Assembly: GCA_935421135.1 (NCBI GenBank)
Contig: OW285191.1
Span: 15,693,700-15,757,699 of the forward strand
From: Bugulina stolonifera
Lineage: Eukaryota; Bryozoa; Gymnolaemata; Cheilostomatida; Bugulidae
Reading direction: 5' to 3'
DNA: 64,000 nucleotides
Part shown: positions 39,661 to 52,164 of the stretch, in pieces
Position numbering within the stretch: the stretch's first letter is position 1
Layout of the letters: every line of letters begins with the position of its first letter
The notes under the pieces: generated by a model
Told to the model about the DNA's origin: nothing
Databases searched by the model: none
What the model saw: only the letters and a program-made list of their open reading frames with translations
Position numbers and translations under genes: made by a program

Positions 39661-41360
39661 ATGGGATTACCTGCTTTGTCACAAAATATAACTTATGACA
39701 AATTTGTCTGTGTGGTATCCAAAATTGTCACTTTTACCAAAGTTGGTAAGTCAATATAGCAATTATATGGTGTTTGTTAGATTTAATTGCTGTTTTCTTT
39801 TAGAAATAAAAAAGCTATTACTATTTACAATTAAGTCAATTATACTTTCAATGCCTACATACAGGATTACAGTGGATGACCTAATTTGTTTTCTATAAAA
39901 TTGTGAATACAGTGGCATATAAACAGGTTATATTATTTAATTCATTTAATTTATAGACGTTATTGTACTGTACTCCTTTTTGACATATATTATTCACGCT
40001 GACTTACCATGCAGTACACATTGCAGTTCTGTTGATGTTCAGACCATGCACATGCCTGTGAGCATTGCACGTACTATATGTATTAATACGTATATACAAT
40101 GCACATGTAGTATTGCAAGTTGATTGAGCTGTGAAAGATGAGTGTGTAGATTTACCCATGTGAGTCGGAAATGCTGTTTTATAAAACATTCTATTACATG
40201 TATTGCTGTTTGTATCCCATCTGACACAGTAGATGTGAGGTAGATATTACTACTAACCAACTAACTGTAATGCTATTACAAAATAATATAATCGTGAATG
40301 CATTGCTATTATATTCTTCAGGATCATGCTTTCGAACAAGCATTCCTGTACAACCTAAAACAGTTCTTGAGCAAGTGTCTGATTTAATGTAAGTAAAAAA
40401 TGCAAAAACAAATATTTGACCTCTCTCTCTGCGTTAATTCTATGATTCACTTTCCGGTAATTGTTATTAGTAACGTGACTTATCGTTTGAGGGAAAAGTT
40501 CATTTTTGCCAGATCTTCATGAACTTGGAGCCATTCTTACTTACCTAGTTGTTCTTCTCGTAGTAATACCTGCATCATAGCATGAGTGTGACTAGTTTTA
40601 ATACAAAAACTGCCTCTGGCTCCTTCAAAATAATTAGAATGTGCTAAACTCACTAGTTAGACTTGCACTAACAATAATTATACATGCCGATTTTCGACAC
40701 ACTGGCAGAATCAGGCCAAAATAATTTTTTGTCAACATTAATGGGTGATTTTATGACTTTATGCCTGCTGTAGATTTGGTGCATATGATGAAAAGCTGGT
40801 TTATGTAGAACGTAAGTATGTAACCATGACAAGAATATAGCTCGCTTAATTTTTCAGATTTTTGTGCATTATGTACCAGTAGAAATACAAGTATCAAAAT
40901 GTACAGTATTAGTTCTACCAGTTCATTATAACATCAAATAATGTATCTGCATAATATAGAGTTGCGCAGTTTTAAACACATTTTTAAACACATTTTTACA
41001 TTGTAGATATGTGTGATTCCTTTAAAAACTGTAGACATGTGATTCTTCTAAACTGTAGATATATGTGATTCCTTTAAAACTGTAGACATGTAATTCTTCT
41101 AAACTGTAGACATGTGATTCCTTTAAAACTGTAGACATGTCATCTTTTCAGCTGACATACCACGTTGGGTAAACTTAGCTGCCTATCTAGTCTTCCTATC
41201 CGTCCTTGTTATACTCTATACGCTGGTGGTAAGCCCACTTCCTAAAGGAACAAATGAGATGACAAACTTTGGTGCCGTCTTGAGCAGGTCTGATAGATCA
41301 AGACCAATAACCAGGGAACAGCAGCGGCAAGAATATCCTCAGGCGATGATGTCATCATAG
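39661..41360 (+). CDS. Small single-pass membrane protein, unrecognised
   Basis: Four phase-compatible exons: 39661-39745, 40322-40388, 40774-40811 and 41152-41360 (stop TAG), giving 132 residues. All donors are GTAAGT-like and all acceptors end in AG. A strongly hydrophobic segment at about residues 70-90 (VNLAAYLVFLSVLVILYTLV) follows DIPRW and precedes a polar tail (SPLPKG, then RSDRSRPITREQQRQ), which suggests one membrane helix. There is no clear signal peptide. The ATG at 39661 sits just after TTTTGTCCTCAG, which could itself be an acceptor, so further 5' exons are possible. I do not recognise the family and assign no function. The next gene starts 745 bases downstream on the same strand. 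Confidence 0.55.
41001..41142. repeat. ~24-bp tandem repeat next to an acceptor
   Basis: The unit AAACTGTAGACATGTGATTC plus a short T/C run repeats about six times with small changes. It ends roughly 10 bases before the last exon of the small membrane-protein gene, so it forms much of that intron's 3' part. Confidence 0.75.
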
Positions 41361-42104
41361 AATTTATAGTTGAACGTGGACGCAAGCATATAGTCTAATA
41401 TATAATAGAATGTAAGATACAGACAAGAAATAATTGAGAACTATCTATTTTCTATAAATTTTATCCTTCATTCTATCAACATGATAACTTATATTATTGA
41501 TTAATATAAAGCACAATAAGTAAAATAATGTTAATAAAATACATAATATTAGTTCATGACTCACTGGTGTTTCACTAAAAATGCTGCACAGAAAGTCTAC
41601 ATCATATCTTAGTTACCTGTGCGGATATAAAACTGATTGAAGCATACAACATTGGCATATTATATGCTTCAAATATAGTGTTTTATAGTAATAGATTGTG
41701 GTTTAAAATTGATGGGAAGAAAGTAGCCTAGTTTGGTGCCATTTGCTTTTATACTCGTGTATGTTAATATTTTGGATTTTACTTTTAGATTATTGACCTT
41801 GAAATCAGTGTTTCTGCTTTATTAATGATGGTTGTCAAGTGAAAAAGATCAACCAATGTTCTAATAATATAATTTAGGTACTTATTTGTTGATAGGGCAG
41901 CTGCACTGCAGCTTAACAATATGTTATCTAAAATAATAATAATTGTTGATTAGCAATATATCGTCGACCAAAAAACTGGTTGCATTTACACGCTTAGTAG
42001 TCCAGAGGTGTAATTTAAAAATTGTGATGACATCACCACTAAAAGTATAGCATGCTACAGTTAGTAAATAACATTATACTAGCTAAAGTTAGTAGAAGTT
42101 AGAG
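41361..42104. other. Intergenic spacer, nothing recognised
   Basis: AT-rich DNA between two same-strand genes; contains no supported exon or element ends. Confidence 0.5.
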
Positions 42105-43638
42105 ATGGATGGAATGAGTGATCGTCTCTGGTATGACTCATTATCTAACAATATTCCACACATCTCCAATCTCTTTAACTTTTCCAGAGGAATCTTCAGT
42201 TTCGTATACTGCTGGCTATTCTTTCTTGGAACTCTTAACTATCTCTTCCCAACCTTACTGTTGAGTGACTTTCGTAATCTCAGGTAGACAAAGTCCTATT
42301 ATTATACACACCACATGCACAAATAGGCCTACAATGTATTTTTCAAAAAAATTAATATAAGCTTTACTATCCCAAACTGCATATTATAATTTTTTTGTAC
42401 TTTTGTCAATAGGGACTATTTTTAATATCTGTAAAACTCACTATCATCAAGAGCAAAGATAAATTATATACTTTTTGAAATTATAAAACTCAGTGTGATA
42501 TTGATATCTCTATAAAGTGTGAGCTATTATACCCGTATGTTTAATATAACTATTTTTGAAGACCACAGTAACATTAATTCACGCACCTAAATACATGTAT
42601 TTGAACAATAAACGTTCATCTTTAGCCAATAGCTCTCCCCTGCTATAATCTGGGGACTGAGCACATTTTGTATGAATACTTTACTTGCAATAATATCACA
42701 GAATATTTTCCCTCATTTTGAAGAAAAAACGGAGCACAGCTATTGGCCATAGTATCAGTTGTTAGCGTTTGGATACCTATCAACAGATTTGTACATTGCC
42801 TTGTATCAAAATATTTGGAGTTATCCAGAGAGGTAAGTGCTGCCGCCAAACATAATATTGTTCCTAGCTGGTTGTGTATTTTTAACAGGCAGTCAGTCCA
42901 TCTCAATATCACCTAAATGCATAATATTTATTAGGCTAGGTACACGCCCAAGACAATATTTTGGTGTTTAGACATGCCTCTCATTAGTAATATATATTAT
43001 GTAATTATTTTGTAGACTGCGGAGGTGGTATTACCATTTGGCACAATGGTAGTAGCCTTGTTCCTGTTTGTTGATTCGCTGGCATGCATTATGAACATTA
43101 GTATAGGTCAGCTATTCTTTTACAAAGCGAGTGGTTATGCTCAAAGGGTAAGTTATTATTCTATACTAATATTCCCTGTCTTGCTATGTATACTTTGTAG
43201 TTATTGCAAATATTTCGATCATGCTATTGCTCATAATATGAAGTTGTCCCCTCTCAACTAGTTCGAAGGAGACAGCAAAATCGGTTGAGAGAAGACAAAT
43301 CTAGTTCATCTAATCAACTTGTTTTAAAATGCATCAAGTAGCCAAGGAAATCAATTTTTCTATGTCATCTACCTTTGTAATCGTTGTGTGAACAGGGAGG
43401 AGGACAATTCCCTTTTGTTCGATGTTTTAGGTAAGGAAGAAGGCAAAACGTGTTTACAGAGAGTGTTTTAATGAAACGACATGTAGGTAGAGCCTAGGAA
43501 TGCCTGCTTTTAAATTCAAAGTCAACATTTTTGTCCTTTTTTGTGTCTAGTCAACCATCAGCACGCTTGTCAGTCAAAATAATATGTCAATTGATTAAAA
43601 CAAGACATTGGTCAAGGGTTCCAATAAAGATGTATTGA
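42105..43638 (+). CDS. Small multi-pass membrane protein, unrecognised
   Basis: Exons 42105-42283, 42724-42832, 43016-43147, 43396-43430 and 43551-43638 (TGA) keep phase at every junction and give 180 residues. Three hydrophobic segments are visible: about residues 29-53 (FSFVYCWLFFLGTLNYLFP), 64-86 (LLAIVSVVSVWIPINRFVHC) and 101-125 (LPFGTMVVALFLFVDSLACI). The C-terminal tail is basic (KIICQLIKTRHWSRVPIK), consistent with a cytosolic end. The first donor (CAG|GTAGAC) is weak. As an alternative, the frame runs on past 43147 to a stop at 43259-43261, adding a fourth hydrophobic stretch, so the two small 3' exons are less certain. The start ATG is the first in the frame. I do not recognise the family. 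Confidence 0.55.
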
Positions 43639-44720
43639 TAGAATTTAAGACTTGCTATTGCCATTCATATAAAAAAGTTTGCAGCATCATAACATCTTGA
43701 ATGCCTTTGGTACGGACGAAATAGACACTAGCCTAACTCTAATAGCCTTGGGTAGACATTATTATACATAAAATAAAGCATGACAAAATTGTTGCATAAA
43801 CAATATTATGGGAGGTGGTATACATACACCAAACATGTTAATATAACATAGTCAAATATATTTGATAAAACTTGGTTGCAGTACCATGAAATAAATCCTA
43901 GACATGATAGACAACCAAGATACAAGAATAAAATATAATGCTATTATAATATTATATTGTCTTATTTTACCTGCGGGTAAAAATTGAACCAAAAAGCAAT
44001 AATACACAATAACTAATAATATACATGTAGGTAAAATGCCATGGTTAAAATACATGTATGTACAAATAAACTAACACGACATAATATGCAGCCTGTATGG
44101 GCATTCAGTCTCTAGCCTGGATCAGCAATGATGGGGAGTGGGTAAAGTGATGGCAACTAATAGACCAAAAAAAATGAAGAAATACATTATTATTTAAAAG
44201 GTGAGGAATCATATTCTAAAAGTAGACTAGCAATTAGAATATTTTTTCAGAGAAATTACGTAATTATTAGAAATATCATTGTGAAGTTTTAAATGAAATA
44301 AACCAGCATTAAAATTATTAGGCTTTTTAATCATTCGACTTAAACAGATCATAACATTTAAATATACATGCATAAAAATACAGCAGAATCCAGAGAGAGA
44401 TGACGAATGGAACTATATGACAACTGCTCACTGTCCAGTGTAAATGAAATAAAATAACTATCTTATAATATATTAATTCTGGGGATGAATATTTTTAATA
44501 ATCACATAATATTGAATCAACTACATCCTTGGAACTCTGTATAGGTTAGTTTATCGGAACGTACTAGACTATTCAAGCAACATAACTCCAATTCTACCAA
44601 CAACATAATATTATAATTATAAAAAATAGACGAAGGCATAGACTAAGTTCTTACACAACTGGTTTCAATGCACAAAATGTTTGATGGTGAGGAGGTGAAT
44701 ACCTCGCTGAGGTACCTGGG
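43639..44720. other. Intergenic region between converging genes
   Basis: The 3' flanks of a plus-strand and a minus-strand gene. AT-rich; no exon or element ends recognised. Confidence 0.5.
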
Positions 44721-47700
44721 CTACGTTGACCCAGATTTCTTTTTGGAGGATGAATGGCTGGTAGGGAGCGGTCTCCTCCTACGACGTGATGAGTTGGTGT
44801 GAGTAGAACTACGGTACGGAGTATTAGAGAAAAAGGAAGTAGTACTTGTAGTGGGTGAAGGCCTCACTCTAAAGTCAGTGCCCATTGTCCAGTTGATAGT
44901 AGGGGCCAACTGAAGGTTGAATGTCCTACTTTCTCCTATAATTTTGGAGAATAAACATTAATTATAGGAACGGTAGAAGTTAACCTCCCCTGGCTGAAAA
45001 CTGAATAAAAAATACTCCTTTTTCAACTAACAATGTCCCCTTACTACTTGGTAAAACTATTTCACTATTACTAAAGAATAATAAAGGATACCCACAAGTG
45101 CATGCTGTTGCCTAGATGTGATTGCACTCACAAGCCTGGGGATAATAGTAGAGAGGGGGTTGTATATACAGAAGTATCCTCTAATTCTACTCAGTATTTC
45201 TCAGTTTAGAGTGTTGTATACAAACTTAACATGCTATAGGTGCACAGTTTTGTAGTATAATATGATAGGGGAAATATCAAAAGACAAAGTTATACTTTGA
45301 GTTCCACTATGGGATCAGTCCCCATATAGGTCAGCCAAGCTAGGCTGTGCTATGGTACAACAGGTAAAATATACTCCTATGTATGGTATTGATTACCATG
45401 TTATAAAATGTGACACTATACCATCACAGTACTTACCTGAGAATGTGTTATTGTTGTGCAGGAGTTGCCTCCTCCGTTTAGGTGACTTGTTATTGTCCGA
45501 GTTACTGGATACAGAATGTGATGGAGCCACAAAACAGTCCTGAGATTGCTCACTAGAGCTCTGGTAGACCTGCTACCGTGGAAATAGTATACAATATAAT
45601 ATAAATATAGACACATTGTAGATAGGGGAGCTGCAGTGATTATGTTTGTAACAGTTATGCTACAATGCAAATCCTCACAAAAGGAATAATAAATTACATA
45701 GAATGTTATAGGGCTTGATAGCATGTTCTAGACAAGTGAATAGAATGGTATAGCTGTCCAGTTAAAGAAATTAGACTGCTGGAAATAGCTTGCTACTGCA
45801 TGCGACAGCCCTATTAGAGAAAAAGCATGATATGTTGCTAAATACAATTAGTCATACATTCAGTACAGAAATAGACTACAAGATATACAGGCAGAAATAA
45901 CTCTTGGTACCTTGTTAACGGAACGGAAACGCCTGTAGCCAGTCTTGATGGGCCGACCATATTTACCACATCTAATCCTCTTTAACTTGCTAGAGTATGT
46001 TATCTGTGGGAGTGAGTTGTGTATAAATCCTTTGAGATGCATGTGGTCTGTGGGTGTTTGTGAGTCTGCCCTCTCTTCCCGACTGTGCATGAGTTTAGCT
46101 GAGGATCTTACTGTAATATCACCCATCAGTACTGTGTACAGTGTAATTACACATAGAAAAGCACAGGGCGAAGACTATTTGACTGCAATAACGTTATGAT
46201 ACAGTCCTGAGATTGCTCACTAGAGGCCTATGTACAATTCATATGTGTAAGACATCAGACGATATCTACTTCGTGTAGTAGCTATATTCTCAAATACTTT
46301 GTATTCCTTTGTATGCTGCATATACAGGAATATTCCACCCTACCTATGTATTATATTCACCCTACGTTCTATATACATCCTTATTAGCTTGCTACTTACT
46401 CGGCACACCGTAGGTAGCCCCGCCTCCTACTTCATGAAAAAAGTCCGACTGTTCATCGTCAGCTTCCCCTGCCTGATCATCACAAGTCTCAGCTCCATCT
46501 GATGTCAACAGACTCGACTCACTACAATACAAACAGTTAATGTTACCTACACAGCATATTGTCACATTACGGCAAATAGATAGCATTAGTCTTCCATAGG
46601 ACCAGATGTTGATGACTTCATTCCATGAAGTGGTTATTAACAGCATCACAAAGCACTGTTGCAGATTTCTATTAGCAATGTCACTTTGTTTTAGCTTCTG
46701 CATTGCTTTACTTTAATTGAGTGAGAATGCTACGTCTTCCAGAAAGTGGCATACAGAAAGTGGTACACTGCTATGGAATGGGCGCTACAACAATACAAAT
46801 AATATTCTACAGCGTAGATGTACATAAAAACACATTAACATGAGCATGTGGCTTTTGTTGAGGCTCAAATTTGAAAAGTCTCGAATAGTTCAATAATTTA
46901 ACCAGTACTAACAAATCACAACCAAGTTAGAAACACTAATAGTGATATTAAACAAGTCATAGCTCTGGGTATACGCTATTCAGTAGTAATTTAGCTGTAT
47001 GACATGACACACCTAGAGATATCGTAGTAGCCTGTGTCCACATTAAGTACAGGAATGTAATCAGCAGGTTCAGATTCCATCTTTTGTGACTTTGACTTCC
47101 TGTCTTGGCCATAGGCTTGTTCAGTATCCATTAACTCCTTCTTCCTGCCGTGAGGGCGGGGCTTCATCTTACGCTCATGCTCAGGTGTAAAAGATCGGCC
47201 ACTGGGGGCGCTACCTATCACTATGGACGGGCTGGCATTAAGTTTAGCTCTTCGTCGTCGTCTTGCATCTACAGGATTAAGATGAAATTGTTAATAAGGC
47301 ACAGGAATAAGTAAGAAAGATGTATTATAATATTGGAGTTGCCCCCTCGCTATCTAGAAGTAAAAGGGGAGACAATCCTAAAATTAAAATCATGAATGGT
47401 ACAGGTAAACCTTCAAAGCTACATGTATAATTATTCTGTTTTGAGGAAATACAATACAATGCTTGGAAGTTTGTATGCAAATATTATTCTTTTAGACCAA
47501 ATAATTTACATAATATTATAGTCTGTGCTACTGAGAAACCTCTGCGTTTATCATCAATGCAATCTATGATTGGCTACTCACAACTACATTTTAGTCTTGC
47601 ACCTCATAACAAGAGACATCTTTCTAATGTGATGATTACAACTGACGAAAGCGAAAACATGAGAATGGTAAGAAATAAATGAATCTCCATGTATAGATAT

Positions 47701-49018
47701 TATTATATAGAATAACAGCATTCACATTGCACCGTAGGGTATCGTGAGGTGCACACAGGACGAGTGACGGTGCACAAGCACTTACGATCTGTAGTTTTAC
47801 GTTCCTCGGAGAGTTCTGTCACAGAGTCCGACTCCAGGTCAGCACCAGAAACAAAGCTATTATTAGTCGGCAGCGTCAGTGCTGATAATTTATTGGCAAT
47901 AGTGGAGCATTGGTCCTCAGAATCTGTAGTGGCTTCTATGGCCGGGCTTAACTTATTTCTTCTGAAAAAAGCAAGACAATAATAAGAAATATCATTGCTA
48001 GGGTATATTCTCATAGTAACCGACTCTTTTAGGGGATACAGTCATTGTACCTGCAGCACAGCCCTGGTGAGAGAGGAGTCACGTATAATGTGTGTTATAT
48101 TGAAGTATTCCTCTCATTAGTCTCATAAGTAAAAGCCTTCAATATTGCAAACAATATAAACCTTCAACTGAGACTTTATGTCAGGAAACGCCTTAATCAG
48201 TAGCACCATTTTGTGTGAGTTCAGACAACATAATTAGATCCGTGTGCCACATAATAGAGCGTAAAGTAAATAAATATATATACGTATGTGTATTGGCATT
48301 GGATATGCAGATCTAACCGCACAAACATAAGCCTTGGGCTGTGTTTGGTCTACATTGTAAGGAATAGTTAGTAAACCCAGACCTTTCCCAACAATATTGT
48401 ACTTACTGTTGTTTTCGAAAGTGTTTCATGTTATATGATATAAAAGCAGAATAACACATAATACATACACATGAACAGGAATGGAGTGAAGACCAGCACT
48501 CTGCTGCAGAGAAGCACCGCGTAGAATACTGTCAAGGTCGCTGCCGGCTGACGCCTCACTTCTGTTTGGAAAGTCAACAGAAATTAGGCTCATATCATCA
48601 CCCACACCATTACTATTCCTTCTAACCTTCCCTTTACGCTTTCTACAACAGAACCATGGCTGATTGGTTAATCTTTCCATTACCTTGAAGAAGTGAAGTT
48701 AAGACCGTGTATGTTGTCCAATGACATTAGTCATGTGATAGAATTATTGCGAACCAGATGAATTCAAACGTCAAGATCATATAATGATAGATGATGTTGC
48801 AGCAAATATGCAAGGTCGTACTCTGGATAGTAAAGAAATCAAAATGTCATCATTCCAATTTATGAGTACCTGATATGGCGTGTCACAGTAATCTATGAGT
48901 ACCTGTTATGGTGTTTCACAGTAATTTATGACTACCTGTTATGGCGTTTCACAGTTTGCTGAAGTTCTTTGGATGACTCATGTAGAGCCAAAGATAAATC
49001 TTGAGCTAACGCTTCCAT
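44721..49018 (-). CDS. GPATCH2L: GPATCH2/GPATCH2L-family nuclear protein, no visible G-patch
   Basis: Minus-strand exons 49018-48936, 48642-48469, 47961-47786, 47268-47013, 46521-46400, 46110-45911, 45539-45437 and 44935-44721, phases consistent, 442 residues. The N-terminus MEALAQDLSLALHESS resembles the family start (M-[DE]-ELVHDL.SALE.SSE) as I recall it. Basic KRKGKVRR and RRRRRAKL blocks follow. A central SESSLLTSDGAE...DDEQSDFFHE matches the family's diagnostic '..TNDEGRQGDDEQSDWFYE' region. A later segment ending in a basic KLKRIRCGKYGR corresponds to the 'LNRLPGAAARYLRKGRRRL' block. The C-terminus is Ser/Thr/Arg-rich (NSSRRRRRPLPTS). No GxGxxMLxxMGW-type G-patch was found in or between the exons, which fits GPATCH2L rather than GPATCH2. 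The protein is largely disordered and probably nuclear. The molecular role of the family is poorly defined. Confidence 0.75.
48862..48960. repeat. 33-bp triplication covering the exon 1 donor of the GPATCH2L-like gene
   Basis: Copies start at 48862, 48895 and 48928. The last contains the end of exon 1 and its donor (minus-strand AACAG|GTAGTC). The other two place near-identical exon-end/donor sequences (ACAG|GTACTC) in the intron. Reading on past the used donor meets a TAG at once. Confidence 0.75.
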
Positions 49019-50163
49019 ATAATACTATTACCGCACTTCACATGGATACAGTCAATCTCTAAAACATATACAATGTACAAACATATATATATAAAACCTA
49101 CATGTACGGATATCCCTTGTGTAGATTATCAATATTCAACCATTTAGAGACAACGCATTTACCTAACAAACAGTGCTAGCAGTGCTACGTAAGAGAAAAT
49201 CTGTGCACATGCCACTCATGTAAAAGTTCACAGCTAACAGATTAGGCTCAAGTACATGTAGCATTACATGAAAAATATAACTTACACAAATACATTTACA
49301 CGCAGTGAAGCAGCTTAGAGGCTGGGCTACTGTAAAAGTTGTCTATGTATTGCAAATCTCTCTTTCGTCAGATGTGAACAGCTCAGGTTTAAGTTAAATA
49401 TATCCCGTACAGCTAGCACCTGCAACAATAGGAGTATCAATAGTAACCACCGTATGACAATTACTGGTTATCCCATGTCATTAACCGATAACAGGGTTGT
49501 GATCAACTTTAGCTATCTTACAACATTGAGTTATGTAACTAGATACACTAAAAAAGTGACACTTTGCCAAAGCAACTTTTGACACCATTTAAGCCTAGTC
49601 ATAGTACTTCACTAAAACTTAGATAATAACCCAAAAACTCCACAAAAAACTTGAACTAAACAGAACAAGAAATGAATTACAACTTGACTTTTTGTTGATC
49701 TAGATAAAAATGGGAGTTTCTAGGGACACATAGAAATTTAACTGGTAACTTAAAAATTTTGATTAGTCACAAAAATTATTAACTCGTGACTTAAGGTTAT
49801 GTAACTGGGGTCTGAATTTTCTTTCGAAATTTTTCCCACATATTTAACCATGTCTGAAAGGGCCTGGACAGCTAAAACCAAGAGTTAGTCATGGCAACTT
49901 GAGTAAATAACAGAAAACTTGCAGACATCTCTGAATGATAATGACTAACGATCTGGTTTGAATAGGCAAACAAGGACTGACTGATGGTGCAAGACCTGGT
50001 GGTGCAAGCCATACCTAGCTAGTTTGACCAAAATTATGTTGATTGTATCTTTCTATTACTACTATGTACTATGCATTACATTGTTTATACTTTTTTTACG
50101 CCAATGTTGAGTCTGCCCAACTCGGCTTTCTCTCTAGTGAGAGCTTGTGATGTAGTGAGCTTA
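49019..50163. other. Upstream region of the GPATCH2L-like gene
   Basis: Presumably contains its promoter and any 5' untranslated exon. No clear core-promoter motif or other gene seen. Confidence 0.45.
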
Positions 50164-50171
50164 AGTAAGGC

Positions 50172-51152
50172 CAGGGGTGGGAGTCGATAGTTTTAAAAAT
50201 AGAGAAATATGTGCTATTAGCTATTCACTACAAGAATAGAGAATCTGCCTATGTGCTAGTGAAATTTAAATATAGAGAATAGCTTTTATATCTGCTGAAT
50301 CGCTATTAATTAGAAGTTGTCTTCTCTCAAATCAGATTTGAAAGAGCAATTCAAAGGCGCCCATTTATTTCCATGAAAATTAAAAAACACAAACACAGCT
50401 ATTTCTTGTTTACTTCTCTTCAGCTACATTGTTCTGCAGAGTTCATATTGTGTTTAAATGTATATTATTTTCTACAATGCACACTAGGGCTTCGTCATGG
50501 ATTTGAAACATCATTAATAACGTGATAAGAAGGTATCAGGGTAGCAGCAACATACTCAGTGTAATATAGCCAAGTCAAACGCATGTGTATTAGGCATCAC
50601 ATAGGCTATATAACCTTCAAATTGTCTGTCTGTGGAAATTGTAGAAGCATTAGTGTTGTACAGTTGTTGTACATGTACTATTGGAGCAGTAATACATGTA
50701 CAAAGTAAAATTTAGACTTATCTCCCCATGATTTTCTGTCAATGTCTAAAATATTATATATTTGTGATTAAACCGGTAGTATTTTAGACTTCTAATATAA
50801 AAGTATTCACCACACATACTATAATCTATTCTTTGTATGTTTTTTCTTTGTGTAGACCATGTTTTTGAAGTCCGAAAGCTTTAAACACCCATATAATCCG
50901 GATTTTAGATTGAGTTGGTTAGCAATTTCACGAAGTGTAATAGTCAAGACGGCCAGCAATGGCTGCAGCCGCAATGGCACTCATTACTAGCTACTAGCTA
51001 ATAGCAGGTTGGGCTGAAAATAAAAGCGTATTGGTTGAAACGCTATTAAAAATTGACAGAAATTGAAAGAAGCGTGTCACAGCAGTTCGCTGCTGCAAAA
51101 GAAGAGATTAGCACAATCGAATAGCGTTTCAACCGCGCTAGTCCCACCCCTG
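50172..51152. mobile_element. hAT-like non-autonomous DNA transposon, 981 bp
   Basis: The ends are CAGGGGTGGGA and TCCCACCCCTG, inverted to each other, and both are flanked by the 8-bp AGTAAGGC (50164-50171 and 51153-51160). A CAGGGG terminus with an 8-bp duplication is typical of hAT elements. Internal sub-terminal inverted repeats are present (GGTTGAAACGCTATT near 51033 and AATAGCGTTTCAACC near 51120). No transposase frame is visible. Confidence 0.88.
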
Positions 51153-51694
51153 AGTAAGGCCATGCAATTTCTCAATTGAATCAGTTGGAAATAATCTCGT
51201 GAACAAACAACATTTCCAAACCTATTGTTATTTGTCAAGATTTGAACGACTGCCTCTTTACGGTAGCCTACTCTTGGGTGTATTCTCGGTGCTGGTCCTA
51301 TAAGGAACTGAACACTCGGCCCTAGACAAGTAGTTAGACCAGATGCATCGGTACTACTCATCCGTGATCATAATTAGGCCTGTTGTAGAACTAGTTACTA
51401 CATAGTTTGATTGAAACAAAATCAACCCTGATGCATGTGGTGTCCAGCTGTGCCCAAGCTACCCCGCAGACCAATGCGGTAGCGTATTGGGTAAGAAAGG
51501 ATTTGGTGCTTAAACTAAATTCAGTAGGCCTAAGCAGGCATACATATATTATAGGTCTAACCCAAACTAAAAGTAGTCCTATAGAGTAGTTAGTACTAGG
51601 GCTGTCACGCTCTACTTGATTTGAGTCAATGATTGAATTCATGTTCTCTTCGGTCCTCAACAGAACATGATAATTAACCATGGCATGGTTAATT

Positions 51695-52157
51695 CAGGGC
51701 TCTCAAGTTCTCGGATTTTCCCCGAGCAGTCCGGATTTTCAGTGCTTGCTCGGAGAGCTCGGGAGGTTTTCCATTATTAGTGATTTGCTCGGACTTTGGG
51801 AGATTTTCTCACATTAGCTATATTATTTGAATTGAAATGCTTTACAATCTCCAAATTAATCTTCAGCTTAGCTCATAGCTTGTGAGTTACTTAGGAATTC
51901 TTAGGCAAAAGCTACTAATTATATTACTTTCCAAAAGCAAGGGCTGAATTACATGCATGTACTGGGATTATTAGGCTGTGAGAAATTAGTTAGGCTAACT
52001 TCATAGAGCATTAGATATGTACATGTAAGTGACCAACAGCTTCATGTACATGTATATATCTAACCAATTACCAATAGAGTAATACTTCTACACTGCTCAC
52101 TCTGCAGTACATTGTGCATCTGCTCGGATTTTTTGACTGAGGAACTTGAGAGCCCTG
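51695..52157. mobile_element. Small TIR element, 463 bp (hAT-like ends)
   Basis: It begins CAGGGCTCTCAAGTTC and ends with GAACTTGAGAGCCCTG. It is flanked by GTTAATT on both sides (51688-51694 and 52158-52164). The left duplication is the right arm of a genomic palindrome (AATTAACCATG...CATGGTTAATT, 51672-51694), so the element inserted at or next to that palindrome. Internally, the word GCTCGGA is repeated in both orientations near each end. Confidence 0.85.
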
Positions 52158-52164
52158 GTTAATT

